A stretch of DNA of 64,000 bases, taken from NCBI RefSeq assembly GCF_004193775.1, contig NC_041005.1, positions 12,030,501 through 12,094,500 of the forward strand. Reading direction: 5' to 3'. The notes under the pieces were generated by a model, which was not told the origin of the DNA, did no database searches, and was given only the letters and a program-made list of their open reading frames with translations. The translations under genes were made by a program, and so were the position numbers. Origin of the DNA: Glycine soja. Its lineage: Eukaryota; Streptophyta; Magnoliopsida; Fabales; Fabaceae. Positions 46,226 to 58,029 of this stretch are shown piece by piece. Position 1 is the first letter of the stretch; each line of letters opens with the position of its first letter.

Positions 46226-47033
46226 TAGGGGTGTTTGCATTGGCATTTGGTTCAATTTTAATACAAAAGTCATCCCACCCAAACATAAGATAAAGATGTG
46301 ATTTATTTTAGTTTGATTTAAATATAACATCAAATTCAAACTAAAACAAACCAATTGTTGTGTAGTTTAGTTTGGTTTGATTTGATGATTTTTTTATTTT
46401 TTAATCTATTATCATAATATAAAATCTATTAACTAAACTTACATAACTATTATACTAAATTATTTTTAAAATAAATTTTATTTTTTATTAAATTCTCTTT
46501 AACATATTTTAGTTGAAAATATTGTTTTTTTACTTTTATTTAGCATTATTATAAAATATAACATTATCAACTGTTTTTTAAACATGACAAAAAACTTTGC
46601 ACCACTTGATATTCAATATTATTTTTTAACAACATTGGTATATCATTTTTAACATATAAATGTAAAATATGCACATTGATTACAAAGTAAAGTAAATGTC
46701 ATAAATTATTTAATATTTATTATTAATTATTGCTACAAAAATTATGTATTACAAACTTATTATAGAAAGAAGGACACTATAATCACGTACTATAATCATT
46801 GAAAATTTAAAATAATACTAGCTACATAAACATCAATTAAATAAAATCAATAAAATTATAATATGTGGTTTGGTTTGATTTTTATAACATTGAACTGAAA
46901 ACTAAACCAATATGCTAAAATGTAAGCAACTTTTTACGTTTTTGATTTTTACAATTTTTTATTTAATCAATTTTCATTTTTTGGATCTGTTAGATGATTT
47001 AAAAACGGTTTTGTTCGGTTTTGGACACTTCTA
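46226..47033. mobile_element. hAT-like MITE candidate
   Basis: Begins TAGGGGTGTTTGCATTGG and ends with the imperfect inverted partner CGGTTTTGGACACTTCTA. Subterminal regions are rich in GGTTTG and inverted CAAACC. The flanking octamers ATATAACT and ATATATGC match at only five of eight positions, so boundaries are tentative. Non-coding. Confidence 0.5.
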
Positions 47034-47098
47034 ATATATGCCACATTTATTGGTGTAAAAAAATTATCTATTGAATTACAAGTAATGTCACTTAATAT

Positions 47099-47514
47099 TA
47101 GGGGTGACCACAAATTTAGGATATCCACTAACCCAATGAATCCAAACTAAAACATTCATATTGGTTTGAATCATTTGTTCAAATTAGATTGGAAAAAAAA
47201 ATACAAATATGATAGTTCGATTCAGGTATCGAATTTTGATTTTGAGGGCCCCAACTGATCCAATCCATCCAATTACATAATATGTTTTTTTTAATATTTT
47301 TATTAACCTTTAGAGTTTAGTGCTTTAGCTCAGTCCATTTAATTCTTTTCATCCTTCACAATCATACATTTGATTCACACTTCACAGTCAATTTCCTACT
47401 TTATCTTATTTTTTCAATTTTAATTTTTCATTATTTTATTAATAAATCTGATCACTCAATCTAGACCAAGTCAATCATTGTCGAATTGGTTTAGTTCAGG
47501 TTGGAGACCCTGTA
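47099..47514. mobile_element. Second TAGGGGTG-type MITE candidate
   Basis: Starts TAGGGGTGACCACAA and ends GTTGGAGACCCTGTA, an imperfect inverted partner. Non-coding; no matching target duplication seen. Confidence 0.35.
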
Positions 47515-48895
47515 AAAGCAAATATCACAATAAGGGAGATTAAATTGCAATTTTTAGAAATTTAAAACCTTTTTTTAAAAAATAATAACGTTATCATTTG
47601 ATGATAAGACATAAAAGAACAAAGATCATATTTTTGCAAATAGGTTCAGACGATAGCCTTAGATTTTGTAAAACAAACAAAGGTTTTCAAAAACAAAAGT
47701 CAAATTCGAACCTTGAGTCAATTTAAAGCATATAAGAGAAAACAAGTAAACATAAAATACAAGAAGTTATACTAGTTTGTCTCAACCATCCAAACTACAT
47801 TTAATTCTTGACAAACCATTAAGTTCCACTAACTACAACAAGTTATAAGTATTATCTGTTGCTACTTTTGGCTCTACAATTCAAGCTTTACACCAAGCTT
47901 GTAACAACCAGTATTCTTTCTCCTACCAAGTCAATGTTGGCTTTAATACAAATCAAAAGATTTGTTTGTTTGATTGCACAATGACTAACTCGCAATCGTC
48001 TTATAGATGGATATACAATCTCAGCGCTTAATTTTTTTTTCTCAAGGTGTTCAAAGTATTTTGAGAGCTTTTCAAGAACTATAACAAAAATATACAAAAA
48101 GCTTTTTATAGAAAGAATTCAAATAAGTGTGTGTAAGTTCCTTGTTCATGGCTTCAAAGCTTTTGATATTTATATGCCTTCTTCAAAAAGTGTATGTTGT
48201 CTCTAAATAGATAAATTTTTTTCCACTTGAGCTTGTGTTTGAAGAATGTGGTCATTGGAGCATTTAATTCTTGCATTAGATGCACGTATTTCTTCATGTT
48301 GGAAAATCATTCTTCTTAGCTTTCGTGTTGAACACCTCAGCAAGAAACAACTTTCTTTTGTGCCACAGCATATTTTCATAGCAAAACACTCTTTTGATGA
48401 AGATTGATAACTTTGAGATCTTGAACTTCATTTATTCTTCATAGGATTCGACAAATCCTAGGAGAATGTCTCTGCAAAGCATATTTTAATATAAAGTATT
48501 GAATGAAATCTTATATGATATCTCTTAAAATCATGACTAGCTTGCTCTAATATCGCATAAGACACAACTTTTAACTTTTGTATTTGTTTGTCTCTAGTCA
48601 AAATAATTTAAGGTCTTAATTCATCCTATGACACAAATGTCTTTTGACTTAATAGACTCTAACTAGGAAAAATTGGATTGAAATCAAATCAATTAAAATT
48701 GATATGCTTGTATTAAAAAATGCTATGATCTGAAGTGACCCATGCTTACCCTACTAAATGTAACTACTATTTAATTTTATAGATATTTTTGAAATAAAAA
48801 TTAATGACATTATTAATTAAATAATTAAAATTGACTAGCTTAATTATTTTATTGATCTTGATAAATTAATTATTTTTTGGATTAAATATATTTTT
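47515..48895. repeat. Non-coding stretch similar to 52530-53160
   Basis: From about 47755 the order of blocks (a TTATACTxGTTxGxTCAAC start, an ACTACATTTAATxC block, CACTAAC, then a GTATTCTTTxTC block) parallels 52540-52710, so both belong to one dispersed repeat. No coding motif. The minus-strand open frame at 47888-48097 has no family signature. Confidence 0.4.
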
Positions 48896-49240
48896 AATCA
48901 ATCTCAAATTTGGGATAGGTTTGTTTTAGTCCCCCAAATTTAAAATTGGTTTTTTCAGTCCTTGAAAATTGAAAAAAGAAAAAAATATATATTTTAATCT
49001 CTCCACCTAAATATCATTATAGATTTTGCTTACACGACTAATAAATTACAAGTCACTTACATGGTAACTCAAATTTATTTTGCATTCTTATTGTCAAACA
49101 CCGTATTACATATGTGTTTTCCTTTCAAAGAATTCAAAAGACTTTTGGGTAGAAGGATTAAACATTTTTTTCAAGTTACATGGATTAAAAAGATCAAATT
49201 CAAATTTGGAGGACAAAAAATGAACTTACCTCAAATTTAA
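48896..49240. mobile_element. MITE-like inverted repeat
   Basis: About 345 bp. The left end, CTCAAATTTGGGATAGGTTT, has an inverted partner at the right end (AACTTACCTCAAATTTAAG). The TTTTAGTCC and GGACAAAAAAT blocks pair inside. Non-coding. Confidence 0.5.
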
Positions 49241-49714
49241 GTCTCATTTGTTTCTTCTATATAAAAAACCGAACCAAATAATAAACACGGCCAAAATTAA
49301 AGATAAAAAATAATTAATACATATAAAATGAAATAACAAACAACACACACGAAGGGGGTTGAAAACACATTTTAGCAAGATATATGTAAAAGTCCAAAGT
49401 TAAAATGTGAGATAAAGGGAAAAAGAGAATATGTGGCACCATCTATCCTAACATACATATAGTGAAAGGAAACATGGAATAATGAGAGTATTTTAAAAAG
49501 ATTTATTTCACAACTCAAAATAAAACTTCTCAATGGAGTAAAAGGTTTACATTCACAATTTAATCAAGTTAAAACTTATTGATAAGAATATAAAAATAAG
49601 TTCTGGTTCCAAACAAAGACCGTACCCGTATTACAACTAAAATTCCAATGAGAAATATAGAAGTAAATCATGTTCAACTACATATTTTAAAATAGCATAT
49701 GATAAAAACAACAT
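49241..49714. other. Unassigned AT-rich DNA
   Basis: No gene or element ends recognised. Confidence 0.3.
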
Positions 49715-49908
49715 AAAATCCTAAACCTCGATGTCATATCCTATCATAGCATAGTGTGTTATTGTCCTCTAGCATAAGGTTCTCCATAGTTATCCACCTA
49801 ACCATCTACTCCCATGAACATAAGGTTCGAGATCATCACAGAATCCAACCACAAACAACACACAAAGAGTGAGTTATCATATTCCTAAATAGATAGAGAT
49901 AAACGAAA

Positions 49909-49945
<37 letters not shown>

Positions 49946-51361
49946 TATAACAAGCTCAACTTAGCACAATTTGAATCATTTTACCACTCATTGCATAACA
50001 TCACTTGTCCCAAGGATTTAATCACATGTCACACCTTCACATTAGTCACTTGTTCAAAACAACACATTTCAAGTATAACACTCACACTTACACAATTCAT
50101 TACCCATCATCACGTAACAAGTCATAATGATCATTACACAGGCATTATGCAATATGCAACGTGGTACCATGTCAGTGAAAAACCTCGACGTACACCTAGG
50201 AGTACATGACAAAACAAACCATACACTGGTAAGTCAGGTCACTTTCACTAAGTAAAATCATAGGGAGTCCAATCAGAGTCATGCTATTTTGTGAGAATGA
50301 TCTAACCATATGGAATCAGCACAAGCTTAAAGGAGCACTCAAATGAGGTGTATTTACCCCGAAGGATTAGACTCCGAAGAGTCTGTCAGGGCTTTCCCTA
50401 CTGATTCAGGTCCAACCCAGAAAACATTTTAACATGTAGACTTTATCTATGAACTATACAAAACACATGACTCCTCAATTGCTCTCAAAATAATTTTAAC
50501 TCGTCGGGTTCCCATAGTGGATCCCATCACAATACCTGTCGTACATTAACTTGTCACTCTTAAAGGGTCTTACAGTCGTGTGATTGTATGACTCATAGCT
50601 CACAACTCAATGGACATAACATCTCAATACACGTGCGATCTCACAATTTAACACATACTCAACTTGTCACTTACACACAGTTCATCACACTTTCATAATC
50701 CTAAGACATCACGTTATCACGCCTCATGCATCATATACATATCACACAATAACAATATTAATATGTTATATGCATATGACTAATCATCTCATTAAATCAG
50801 GCATTTAAAATCATATATGTGCCACTAGAGTTTGAACTATGCAATACACACAACTACTCAATTTTTTTCAAAATCATTTTAACTCGTCACACCTCAAAGT
50901 GATTCAACTCGTCAGGTTCCCACAGTAGATCCCATCATAATACTCATCATGCATTAACTTGTCACCCTTAAATGGTCTTACAGTTGTGTGATTGTACATT
51001 TCATAGCTCACAAGTCAATGCATACAAAATCTTAATACACATGTATCTTACAATTTAACACATACTCAATTTATCACATATGCTTAATCTCAATCACAAT
51101 GTTATAATCCCAACGCAAAATGTTATCGCTCCTCGTGAATCATATAAACATCACATAGTATTAATATTTACATGACACAAAACATGTATATATTAAATTG
51201 AACTATATTATTTTCAATTAAAAAGAGTTAATAAATAATTAAAATAAAAATGCATTGAAAGTATTTGTCGTTGAATCTTAATATATTAATTTCCTTCAAT
51301 TTAATTTTATTATTTGAACTATTAATTCCTAATTTATTTTAACAATTCATATACATATATA

Positions 51362-51415
<54 letters not shown>

Positions 51416-52524
51416 GATGTGTGTGTTATAATCATCAACACATAATAAACTTATGAGACCAAAACATGACAAAGAATGTTTGCAACAATCTAATTCTCAC
51501 GTTAATCTAGTAAATCTTGTCCAAAACACAAACGAATTATATAAAAATACTTCTCACAACATGAAGAATAAAACCCCTCAAACAATTTCACATAATCATA
51601 TCAAAATCAAAGGAATAAAAGACATGAAAACACCAAGATCATTCAATTTTATCAACCAATTTGCATCAAGGCATCAATTGGATAGTCAAACATAACAATC
51701 TCGTGATTATAATCGTAAAGGCAGAATTACAATATAGTAAACATCTCAAAATAAACCCCAATTTGATCCTCTAAGGATCCCTACACATGTTCATTTTAAC
51801 ACTAATTACAATAAACTCATCCCTTACTTCTAAGAGGGCTCGTGTGTAATCCGATAGCAATAGTGGTGTCTTTAGAGGTTTCCTAAGATTCCTCAAGTTT
51901 TTCCTCTGGTTGCTCTGTTAGGGTTTCTAAGCGTTAGCGAGAAGGAGAGGGGATGGAAGCCTCAGTTTCACTGTCTCCGTGCAAGGACAGTTCTCTCTCT
52001 ATGGACACTATTTGGCAAATCCCAAAGGTGGGAATATTAAAGAATGAGTTTTGAAGGTGGCATCCAAATTTCAAAGCGATCCAACGGTTAACAAGTCCAA
52101 AATCATAGTTTTACTGGGACGGCTTTGAGCGTATGAAGGAAAAAGATAGGGTTTTGGGAGAGGAAGAACGGAAAATGAATTTGGGAGAAAGAAAGAGTGT
52201 AGAGACATATCATAAATGTAAAAACTGACATAATATGTCTCTATTTATAACTAGGATACGTTGAGCCTATTATTTACTTTATTTTTCTTTATTTTATTAT
52301 TTTATAAAAAAAAACTCTATTTTACTCTTTCATTAAATAAATAACCATTTAAAACATCACTTTATTTTCTAAAATATCATTTTACTCTATTTATTTTCTA
52401 ATACTATGAAATCCTTATTTTAATTAACAAAAAATCTTTTCTCTCATTTCTTTAATTTCTAAAAACTCTATTAATTTTTAAATAAAACACTTTTTATTTA
52501 TTTTACGAAAAATAGGGTGTTACA
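49715..52524 (-). repeat. Dispersed repeat with terminal TGTAACACCC motif, copy B
   Basis: About 2.8 kb, homologous to 31165-33390 and longer. The minus-strand terminus reads TGTAACACCCTATTTTTCG. It contains an internal tandem duplication of about 390 bp (about 50450-50760 and 50840-51165, sharing TTTTAACTCGTC, GTTCCCA and CATAGCTCACAA) that copy A lacks, an (AT)n run at 49914-49943 and a (GT)n run at 51364-51408. It is probably an LTR or a large LTR-derived non-autonomous element. Confidence 0.65.
51364..51408. repeat. (GT)n microsatellite
   Basis: About 20 GT units, flanked by ATAT steps. Confidence 0.95.
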
Positions 52525-53156
52525 AAATACACACAAACTGTTATACTTGTTCGCTCAACTTGAGTTACATTTAATCCCTTCAACATGAAAGAGATCCACT
52601 AACCAATTCTAGCTATAAAAAATTATTCTCTAAGCCTTTTTAGGTGTTACAATTGCAATCTTATACCCAAAGATTACAATACCCAAGTATTCTTTGTCTT
52701 TAAGCATCTTCAAGATTTTACATACAAATAGGTTTGAGATACAAATAGACAAACTTAAAATGTAAGAATATGAAAGTTTAAGTAAGAATAAAAAATAACA
52801 TCACAAAGAAGAGAATGTGAACTTTAGGTTCATGTAAGAGTAGTGCCCAAATATTTTGAGAAAGTTCAAGTTGAGTTCAACATTCTAAAGTCAAGTGATT
52901 CTTCAAGCTTCGAGTTTTCCTTTTATATCTTCACAATATGTGCGTTGAAGGAGAGAAAGCTTCATTCTTTATACTCTCATTCTATGAATCATTTGAAGGA
53001 GAAAGAGTTGTTTCAGGTTTCTCTTTATATGTGTCTTGATCAAAATGAGGAGAGAGAAACTATAAAGACTTGTACCAAAAAGGCACTTTCTTTTCTAACA
53101 TGCAAACTTGTTCATATGGTCATTCCTTCTTTTGTTTTCTCTTTCTATACTTTTCC
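52525..53156. other. Flank of the Pack-MULE, no gene supported
   Basis: Related to 47755-48100 at its start. The open frame at 52843-53160 has no recognisable motif and ends at the element boundary, so I do not call it a gene. Confidence 0.35.
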
Positions 53157-53165
53157 TTGATAAAT
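53157..53165. repeat. 9-bp target-site duplication (TTGATAAAT), left
   Basis: Identical to 54315-54323, directly outside the inverted repeats. Confidence 0.93.
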
Positions 53166-54314
53166 GGTCAAATGACTTATTTGGTCTCTTATCTTATTTT
53201 CTTTCATTCATTTTGGTCCTTTATCTTTTAGCAAGTTCATATTAGTCCTTTATCTTTTTAAATTGGTTCAAATTGATCCTTTCATCCATTGAAATTTGAT
53301 GTCGTTAATAATTTAAAAATATTAGTAACTAAAAACCACCATAAAATGTGTTTTTCAGTTCTTCCCTTCTCCTTCCTCTTATTCTCCCCCATAAATCGAG
53401 AAACTCAAATTCCACCCCTAATTTCTTTTCCTAAATTTCTTTCCCCTAAACGCATAATTTTTTTTAATAATAAAGTAGTTCGCTCACCTGCCCAATTTTC
53501 ATGTTGGGAAATTTGGCTCTGAAGTTCTTGGAGACCTTATTCTCAAGTAGTGTGTCGTCGCAACCCAAATTTCGGAGAGAGCTCATATCACACTTCTTCA
53601 CAAGCTCCGACTTTGCCAGTGCCACCACAAGTGGTGGCGACACTAGTAAGTGATTTTATACCTCTCTACAACCTTGAGCATCCCTTCAAAGTTGAACATC
53701 TGCATGAAGATGAGTGTCTCCTTGACGGCAATGGCCCTAACCAGCATGCATAACCTAAACACGTGGAACAACAATAGTGTAAAGAGCGACATCAGGTGCG
53801 GGTCATGATCCACCACATTTCTGAGGTGATAGAACCCTCCAATCAACGCGATGAAGTTGTGGTGCGTGAGGAACACACCTTTCACGTGCCTGGTGTTGCC
53901 TGGGGACAAGAGAATTGCCATCGAGTCGTACTGACTAGCTTCTTTGACTTGCCACCCAAGCAACACTTGATGAGTTGACAATGGCAGCGACGTCGAGGTG
54001 AGGCGGTTGGAGAGAATGCAAAGGGCGTCATGGAATTCAGGTGAGTTAGGGTTTAGGGGAAAGAAATTTGGGGGTAGAATTTGAGTTTGTGGGGGAGAAG
54101 AAGAGGAAGGAGAAGGGAAAAATTGGAAAACACATTTTGTGGCAGTTTTTAACCGCTAATATTTTTAAATTATTAATGACGTCAAATTTCAATGGATGGA
54201 AGGACCAATTTGAATCAATTTACAAAGATAAAGGACTAATATGAACTTTCTAAAAGATAAAGGATCAAAATGAATAAAAAATATAAGATAAGGGACCAAA
54301 TAAGTCATTTGACC
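53166..54314. mobile_element. Pack-MULE-like element carrying a 4CL-like gene fragment
   Basis: 1,149 bp. The long terminal inverted repeats (53166-53451 and 54051-54314, outermost GGTCAAATGACTTATTTGGT) and the 9-bp duplication TTGATAAAT fit Mutator-like transposition. The interior (about 53452-54050) is less AT-rich and is clearly derived from a host gene, with no transposase. This is the standard picture of a Pack-MULE. Confidence 0.9.
53480..53984 (-). pseudogene. Captured fragment of a 4-coumarate:CoA ligase-like (AMP-binding) gene
   Basis: The minus-strand translation reads MAILLSPGNTRHVKGVFLTH, a decayed AMP-binding P-loop (SSGTTGxxKGV in functional enzymes), then IALIGGFYHLRNVVDHDPH, SLFTLLLFHVFRLCMLVRAI and KETLIFMQMFNFEGMLKVVE. 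In the adjoining stretch come KSELVKKCDMSSLRNLGC and KNFRAKFPNMKIGQ. These blocks follow the order of plant 4CL-like acyl-CoA ligases; the N-terminus and the C-terminal lid domain are absent. A frameshift near 53640 and the P-loop changes rule out activity. It could give rise to transcripts antisense or homologous to 4CL-like genes. No parental gene is in the window. Confidence 0.85.
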
Positions 54315-54323
54315 TTGATAAAT
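54315..54323. repeat. 9-bp target-site duplication (TTGATAAAT), right
   Basis: Identical to 53157-53165. Confidence 0.93.
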
Positions 54324-56011
54324 TGATTTACTTTTGCCCATGGTTGTGCTTATATAGACAAAGGTCATGTTAAGTAAAACAATATGAAGATAAGTTAGCT
54401 GAATGCTTATAAGTTTTATGCTAATAGATGGAAAGCTAGAAGTTTATAAACTAACTTATTTAATTAAAAGTGTTTGAAAAAATGAAGTGATAAGCTAACT
54501 CACAAATGTCAAGTAACATAAAGGACATATACCATATGTGATGTCTTTTCTCTAAGTCGGTCTCATTACTCTTATCTAATAGCCCTCCTTCACCAATAAA
54601 TCATGCTATGATTTCTAATATTGGAATTTATTTCTAATAACCTATCATCTTAAAAAGTATGACAATATTTTTTAAAAATTTGTATTATAAAGAATGGCAA
54701 AGATTATGTAATTTAACTCATAGTGTTTAAAATCAAAATTTCAATAAAATAATATTAATTTAAATAAAAAAAATTTCCTTTTTAAAAATTAGAATTAAAT
54801 TAAATAAACTTATATTGTTAAAAATAAATTTTTTAATATTTATATAATACCATTTAAAAATAAAAAAAAAATTTAACAAGTTGAATTTTGTGTAAGTGTA
54901 AGATTGTTAAAATAGGTAAAAAGGATTTTAAATTGAATAAAAGGTAAAAATAAATTAGTGAAGTTAAAATTGAGAAAAAGAAAAAGAAAACTAGTAGCTT
55001 ATAAATTAACATATTTTGATATGTTACTTCAAGTAACTTATCAAAATAAGCTCTAAACTAGTAAAATAAATTTATGTATTAAAAGTATGAAATAGAAACC
55101 AATAAGTCATTGGTCTATGTGGTTTTGGGTTCTGTCTCCTTAAATAAGATTTCGGATTTAAGCCCTCTCGATGAAAAAACGTGGTTGAGATAAGAGATTC
55201 CTTTAAAGGTAGTCAGTTAAGTTTCTCGACAAAAAATAGTCATAAGTAAAAACTTGTAAATACTCTGCATCACATCGAATCAATTTAAAAAATTAAAAGA
55301 CCAAATTAAAAAAAAAAGTTAAAAAACTAAAAATTAATTTAACCTAAAATATACCTTTCCACTTGAATGTATTATTCACGCTTAACAATATAGTTATGTG
55401 TGTGTGCGCGTGTGTTACTAGTAAAAGAATGACGGGTTCCTCCACCAAGTGTCACCATTTTCAGTTTTTTTCAAATATGGAAATGTCACGATTTCCTTCC
55501 TCTGCTTCTTCATTCCAGCATTGGCCTCTACTTTTCAAATTTCAAATTTGAATGGGTACGGTTTCCCTAGAAACAAAGCAGAGCCTCCATGTGGCCTCAC
55601 CTGTTCCGCTTAATTACTTTTTGAATTTAAAAATTTTCATCTTTTTGTTCTTCTCCTCTTTTTCCTCTTCTCTTTTCTTTCATCAAATTCTCCATCAACA
55701 AACCCTTCGAACCTGGCACACTAATCCCAACTCCTGAATCAGCTCCGACTGGCTCACCTGCTTCTTCTCGCTCCATCACCGACAACAATGACAACTCCAT
55801 TTTTTTCTCCTTCCCTTTCTTCATCTTCTCTTTGTTCTCATCTCTCTCCTCTCTTATGTTTTAAGTTGTTGTATGTTAAAATCAATGTTTATTGATTTTT
55901 GGTTACGAGTCATGTTCTGTTTTTGGGTTTAATTTGTTTCAATAGACTTTTGTAAATAACAAAAATATCTTTTGATTTTCTTACTAATCATTTGTCTTCA
56001 TCTTATAACAG
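54324..56011. other. Intergenic DNA, CT-rich towards the right
   Basis: AT-rich to about 55340, with a short GTGTGTGCGCGTGTG run near 55396. A pyrimidine-rich part at 55600-55860 (TTCTTCTCCTCTTTTTCC) resembles a plant 5' UTR or promoter. No defensible protein. Confidence 0.35.
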
Positions 56012-56113
56012 TGGACGCTTCAAGCACGAGGTGCCACAAGTTACATATCTGGTATAGGAAAGGACAATTTTGGAGAGGAGATGAAGAAAAAATGTACATG
56101 TGATGATGTAAAG
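56012..56113 (+). pseudogene. Isolated adenosine-kinase-like exon
   Basis: 102 bp (34 codons) bounded by a good acceptor (TCTTATAACAG) and donor (AAAG followed by GTAAGT). It encodes WTLQARGATSYISGIGKDNF followed by GEEMKKK. Plant adenosine kinase has QWMLQ..GATSY.G.IGKDKFGEEMKK at this place, part of the PfkB sugar-kinase fold that binds adenosine. I find no other adenosine kinase exons nearby, so this is probably a captured or left-over fragment rather than a working gene. The family call rests on one exon. Confidence 0.6.
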
Positions 56114-57395
56114 GTAAGTTTAATCTTGTGATTTGTTTCCTCCTTTCCTTGTGATAAGCTACTCTGTGCTTGACCTATGAATACCTCCTTTCTTTGTGAT
56201 CAGCTACTCTTGTGTTGTTTGTGTGGTTAGTGGTGAAAGGTCAGATGATCAAACTTTCCTTGATTGTTTTATTCTACTTATTATATAACTCAATAATAAT
56301 GATATTTTATGCTGTTTTTTAATAGTATACTTCTTCAGCTTTACAAAATACTTGATTGCAAGGCAATTAGGAGGAATTGGGTGGCTTAATAAAAGGTCTA
56401 TTGTTTTATTCATAAAAGGTTATCAGTTGGGTGGCTTGGAGTTTCTTCAGACCCAAGCATTGTTATTTAATTGGTTGTTTTGAACTGAGTTTAGTCTAAG
56501 CAAAGCTGCAGAAAAAATTTCACTTTATAAATAAAAAGGACAGAGCATGAGAAAAAAAATTTACTATAACTGATTTTCCTTTAAAAAATGGCTTTTAAAT
56601 TTCACTCTCACTTCACGTCTCCATCGTTTCTTTTTATTTTTCCTTTTCATAAAAAAAAAGAAAGAAAGAAAAAGAAAAAGAAAAGTTTGTTATGACTATA
56701 ACAAATTAATTGTATTACAGTGGTAGTGTTTTGTAGTAACTCTTGGTTGAATGAAAACTTTGGAATAATAATTTATGTGCTTGGTTTTCCATTGCCCTTG
56801 ATATATGACTAGGTCTTTTTCTATTGATTTCATTATAATATTTGTGTCTTGGACTTGCCATGAGTTTCAATGTTTTAATTTTAACTATTTTTTTTCTTCT
56901 GGATTTCATTATAATATTTGTGTTTCAGTGTTGAAGCTTCCTATGTTGGCTTGGTATCCCTGCAAGTTTTGTTGTAGCAGATTCCAAGGTGAAGGTGTCA
57001 CTTTAAAGTTTCCTTCATGTTTGAACATGCTACTATCCATTTGGGAGCAACTTACATTCAATTTTTCATTTAAGGAATCAAATATTTTTCTACCAGCAGC
57101 AAGAAGCCGTGGGTAAGTGTCTATTATCGTCCATCTTTTTTTATGATTAAAAATCTGCAAGTATTGAATGATACAAAAAAAGGTAAAAAAAAATATTGAT
57201 AATAATCTATAGTGCAAATCAATCTTTGGCTTTTTTATGGGTAACATAAGAAAGGAGAAATTTTTAAATTTATTATAACACGTGCTACTTTACAACCTGC
57301 CTATCTAGTATTAATGCATGATTTTGAAAGGAAAAATCAAAAGGAAGAGAGATCGGAGAGTTAATTCAAAATATTGAAACTTATGAAGATGATAA
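56114..57395. other. Unassigned DNA with one exon-like segment
   Basis: At about 56933-57113 an open segment lies between TTTCAG and GGTAAGTG (reading LPMLAWYPCKFCCSRFQGEG...). I do not recognise the protein. Simple (GAAA)n sequence occurs at 56650-56685. Confidence 0.35.
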
Positions 57396-58029
57396 TTTTA
57401 AAATGTTAATATCTTATTTCATTCACCTTCTATTACTTAGCCTTATGTGCATATCCTTGCAACAATCTACTTCTACTATCTACTACTTATATCATATTTT
57501 AAAAATCTTCTGTTATACATTATCATTTGCCTCTCAAACACCTCATCTTACTTCCATTTTTTTGTGTGTAATTAATATATCATACTTAAAAATCTTTTGT
57601 TTCAAATCTTATTAAGCAAACAATGACACTGCTTGCTGACACATAGCAATTATTCTTGTGGTGGCAGTTTATACTAATATATGGAAAAAGAAATTGCTCC
57701 TACAAAGTGAGAGTGTATGGAAAAAGAAATTTTTCCTATAATGACCGAGGCATGTTTCTCTTCTCTTTCTTGCTTATTGTCATATAAAAAAAATAGAAAT
57801 AGGAAAATACTAAGAAGATTTTAAAACATGTCCTATATCTTTCGTTCTAAACATACTTTTGGAAGAGGTGCAACAATTATCTTAATATTTGCTTAGTTTA
57901 GTACTGCTCTTTAATAAAACTTTAAGTTTTTTTTCTTGATAATATGTATTATAAAGCTTTGCATTGGATCAACATAGATTACTCTGGTAAAACTTCAATT
58001 TAGATTGGAAAATAACATAGAAACACTTT
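57396..58029 (+). repeat. Direct segmental duplication, left copy
   Basis: About 634 bp closely matching 60154-60817 (shared CATTCACCTTCTATTACTTA, CAATGACACTGCTTGCTGAC, CATTGGATCAACATAGATTA). No TG...CA ends, so not an LTR pair. The open frame inside both copies is short and shows no protein motif. Confidence 0.8.

Noticed and set aside
52843..53160. Plus-strand ORF of 105 codons as a gene
   Set aside because: No recognisable motif; part of a dispersed non-coding repeat and ends at the Pack-MULE boundary.
53550..53753. Plus-strand ORF of 67 codons inside the Pack-MULE
   Set aside because: It is the antisense of the 4CL-like fragment.
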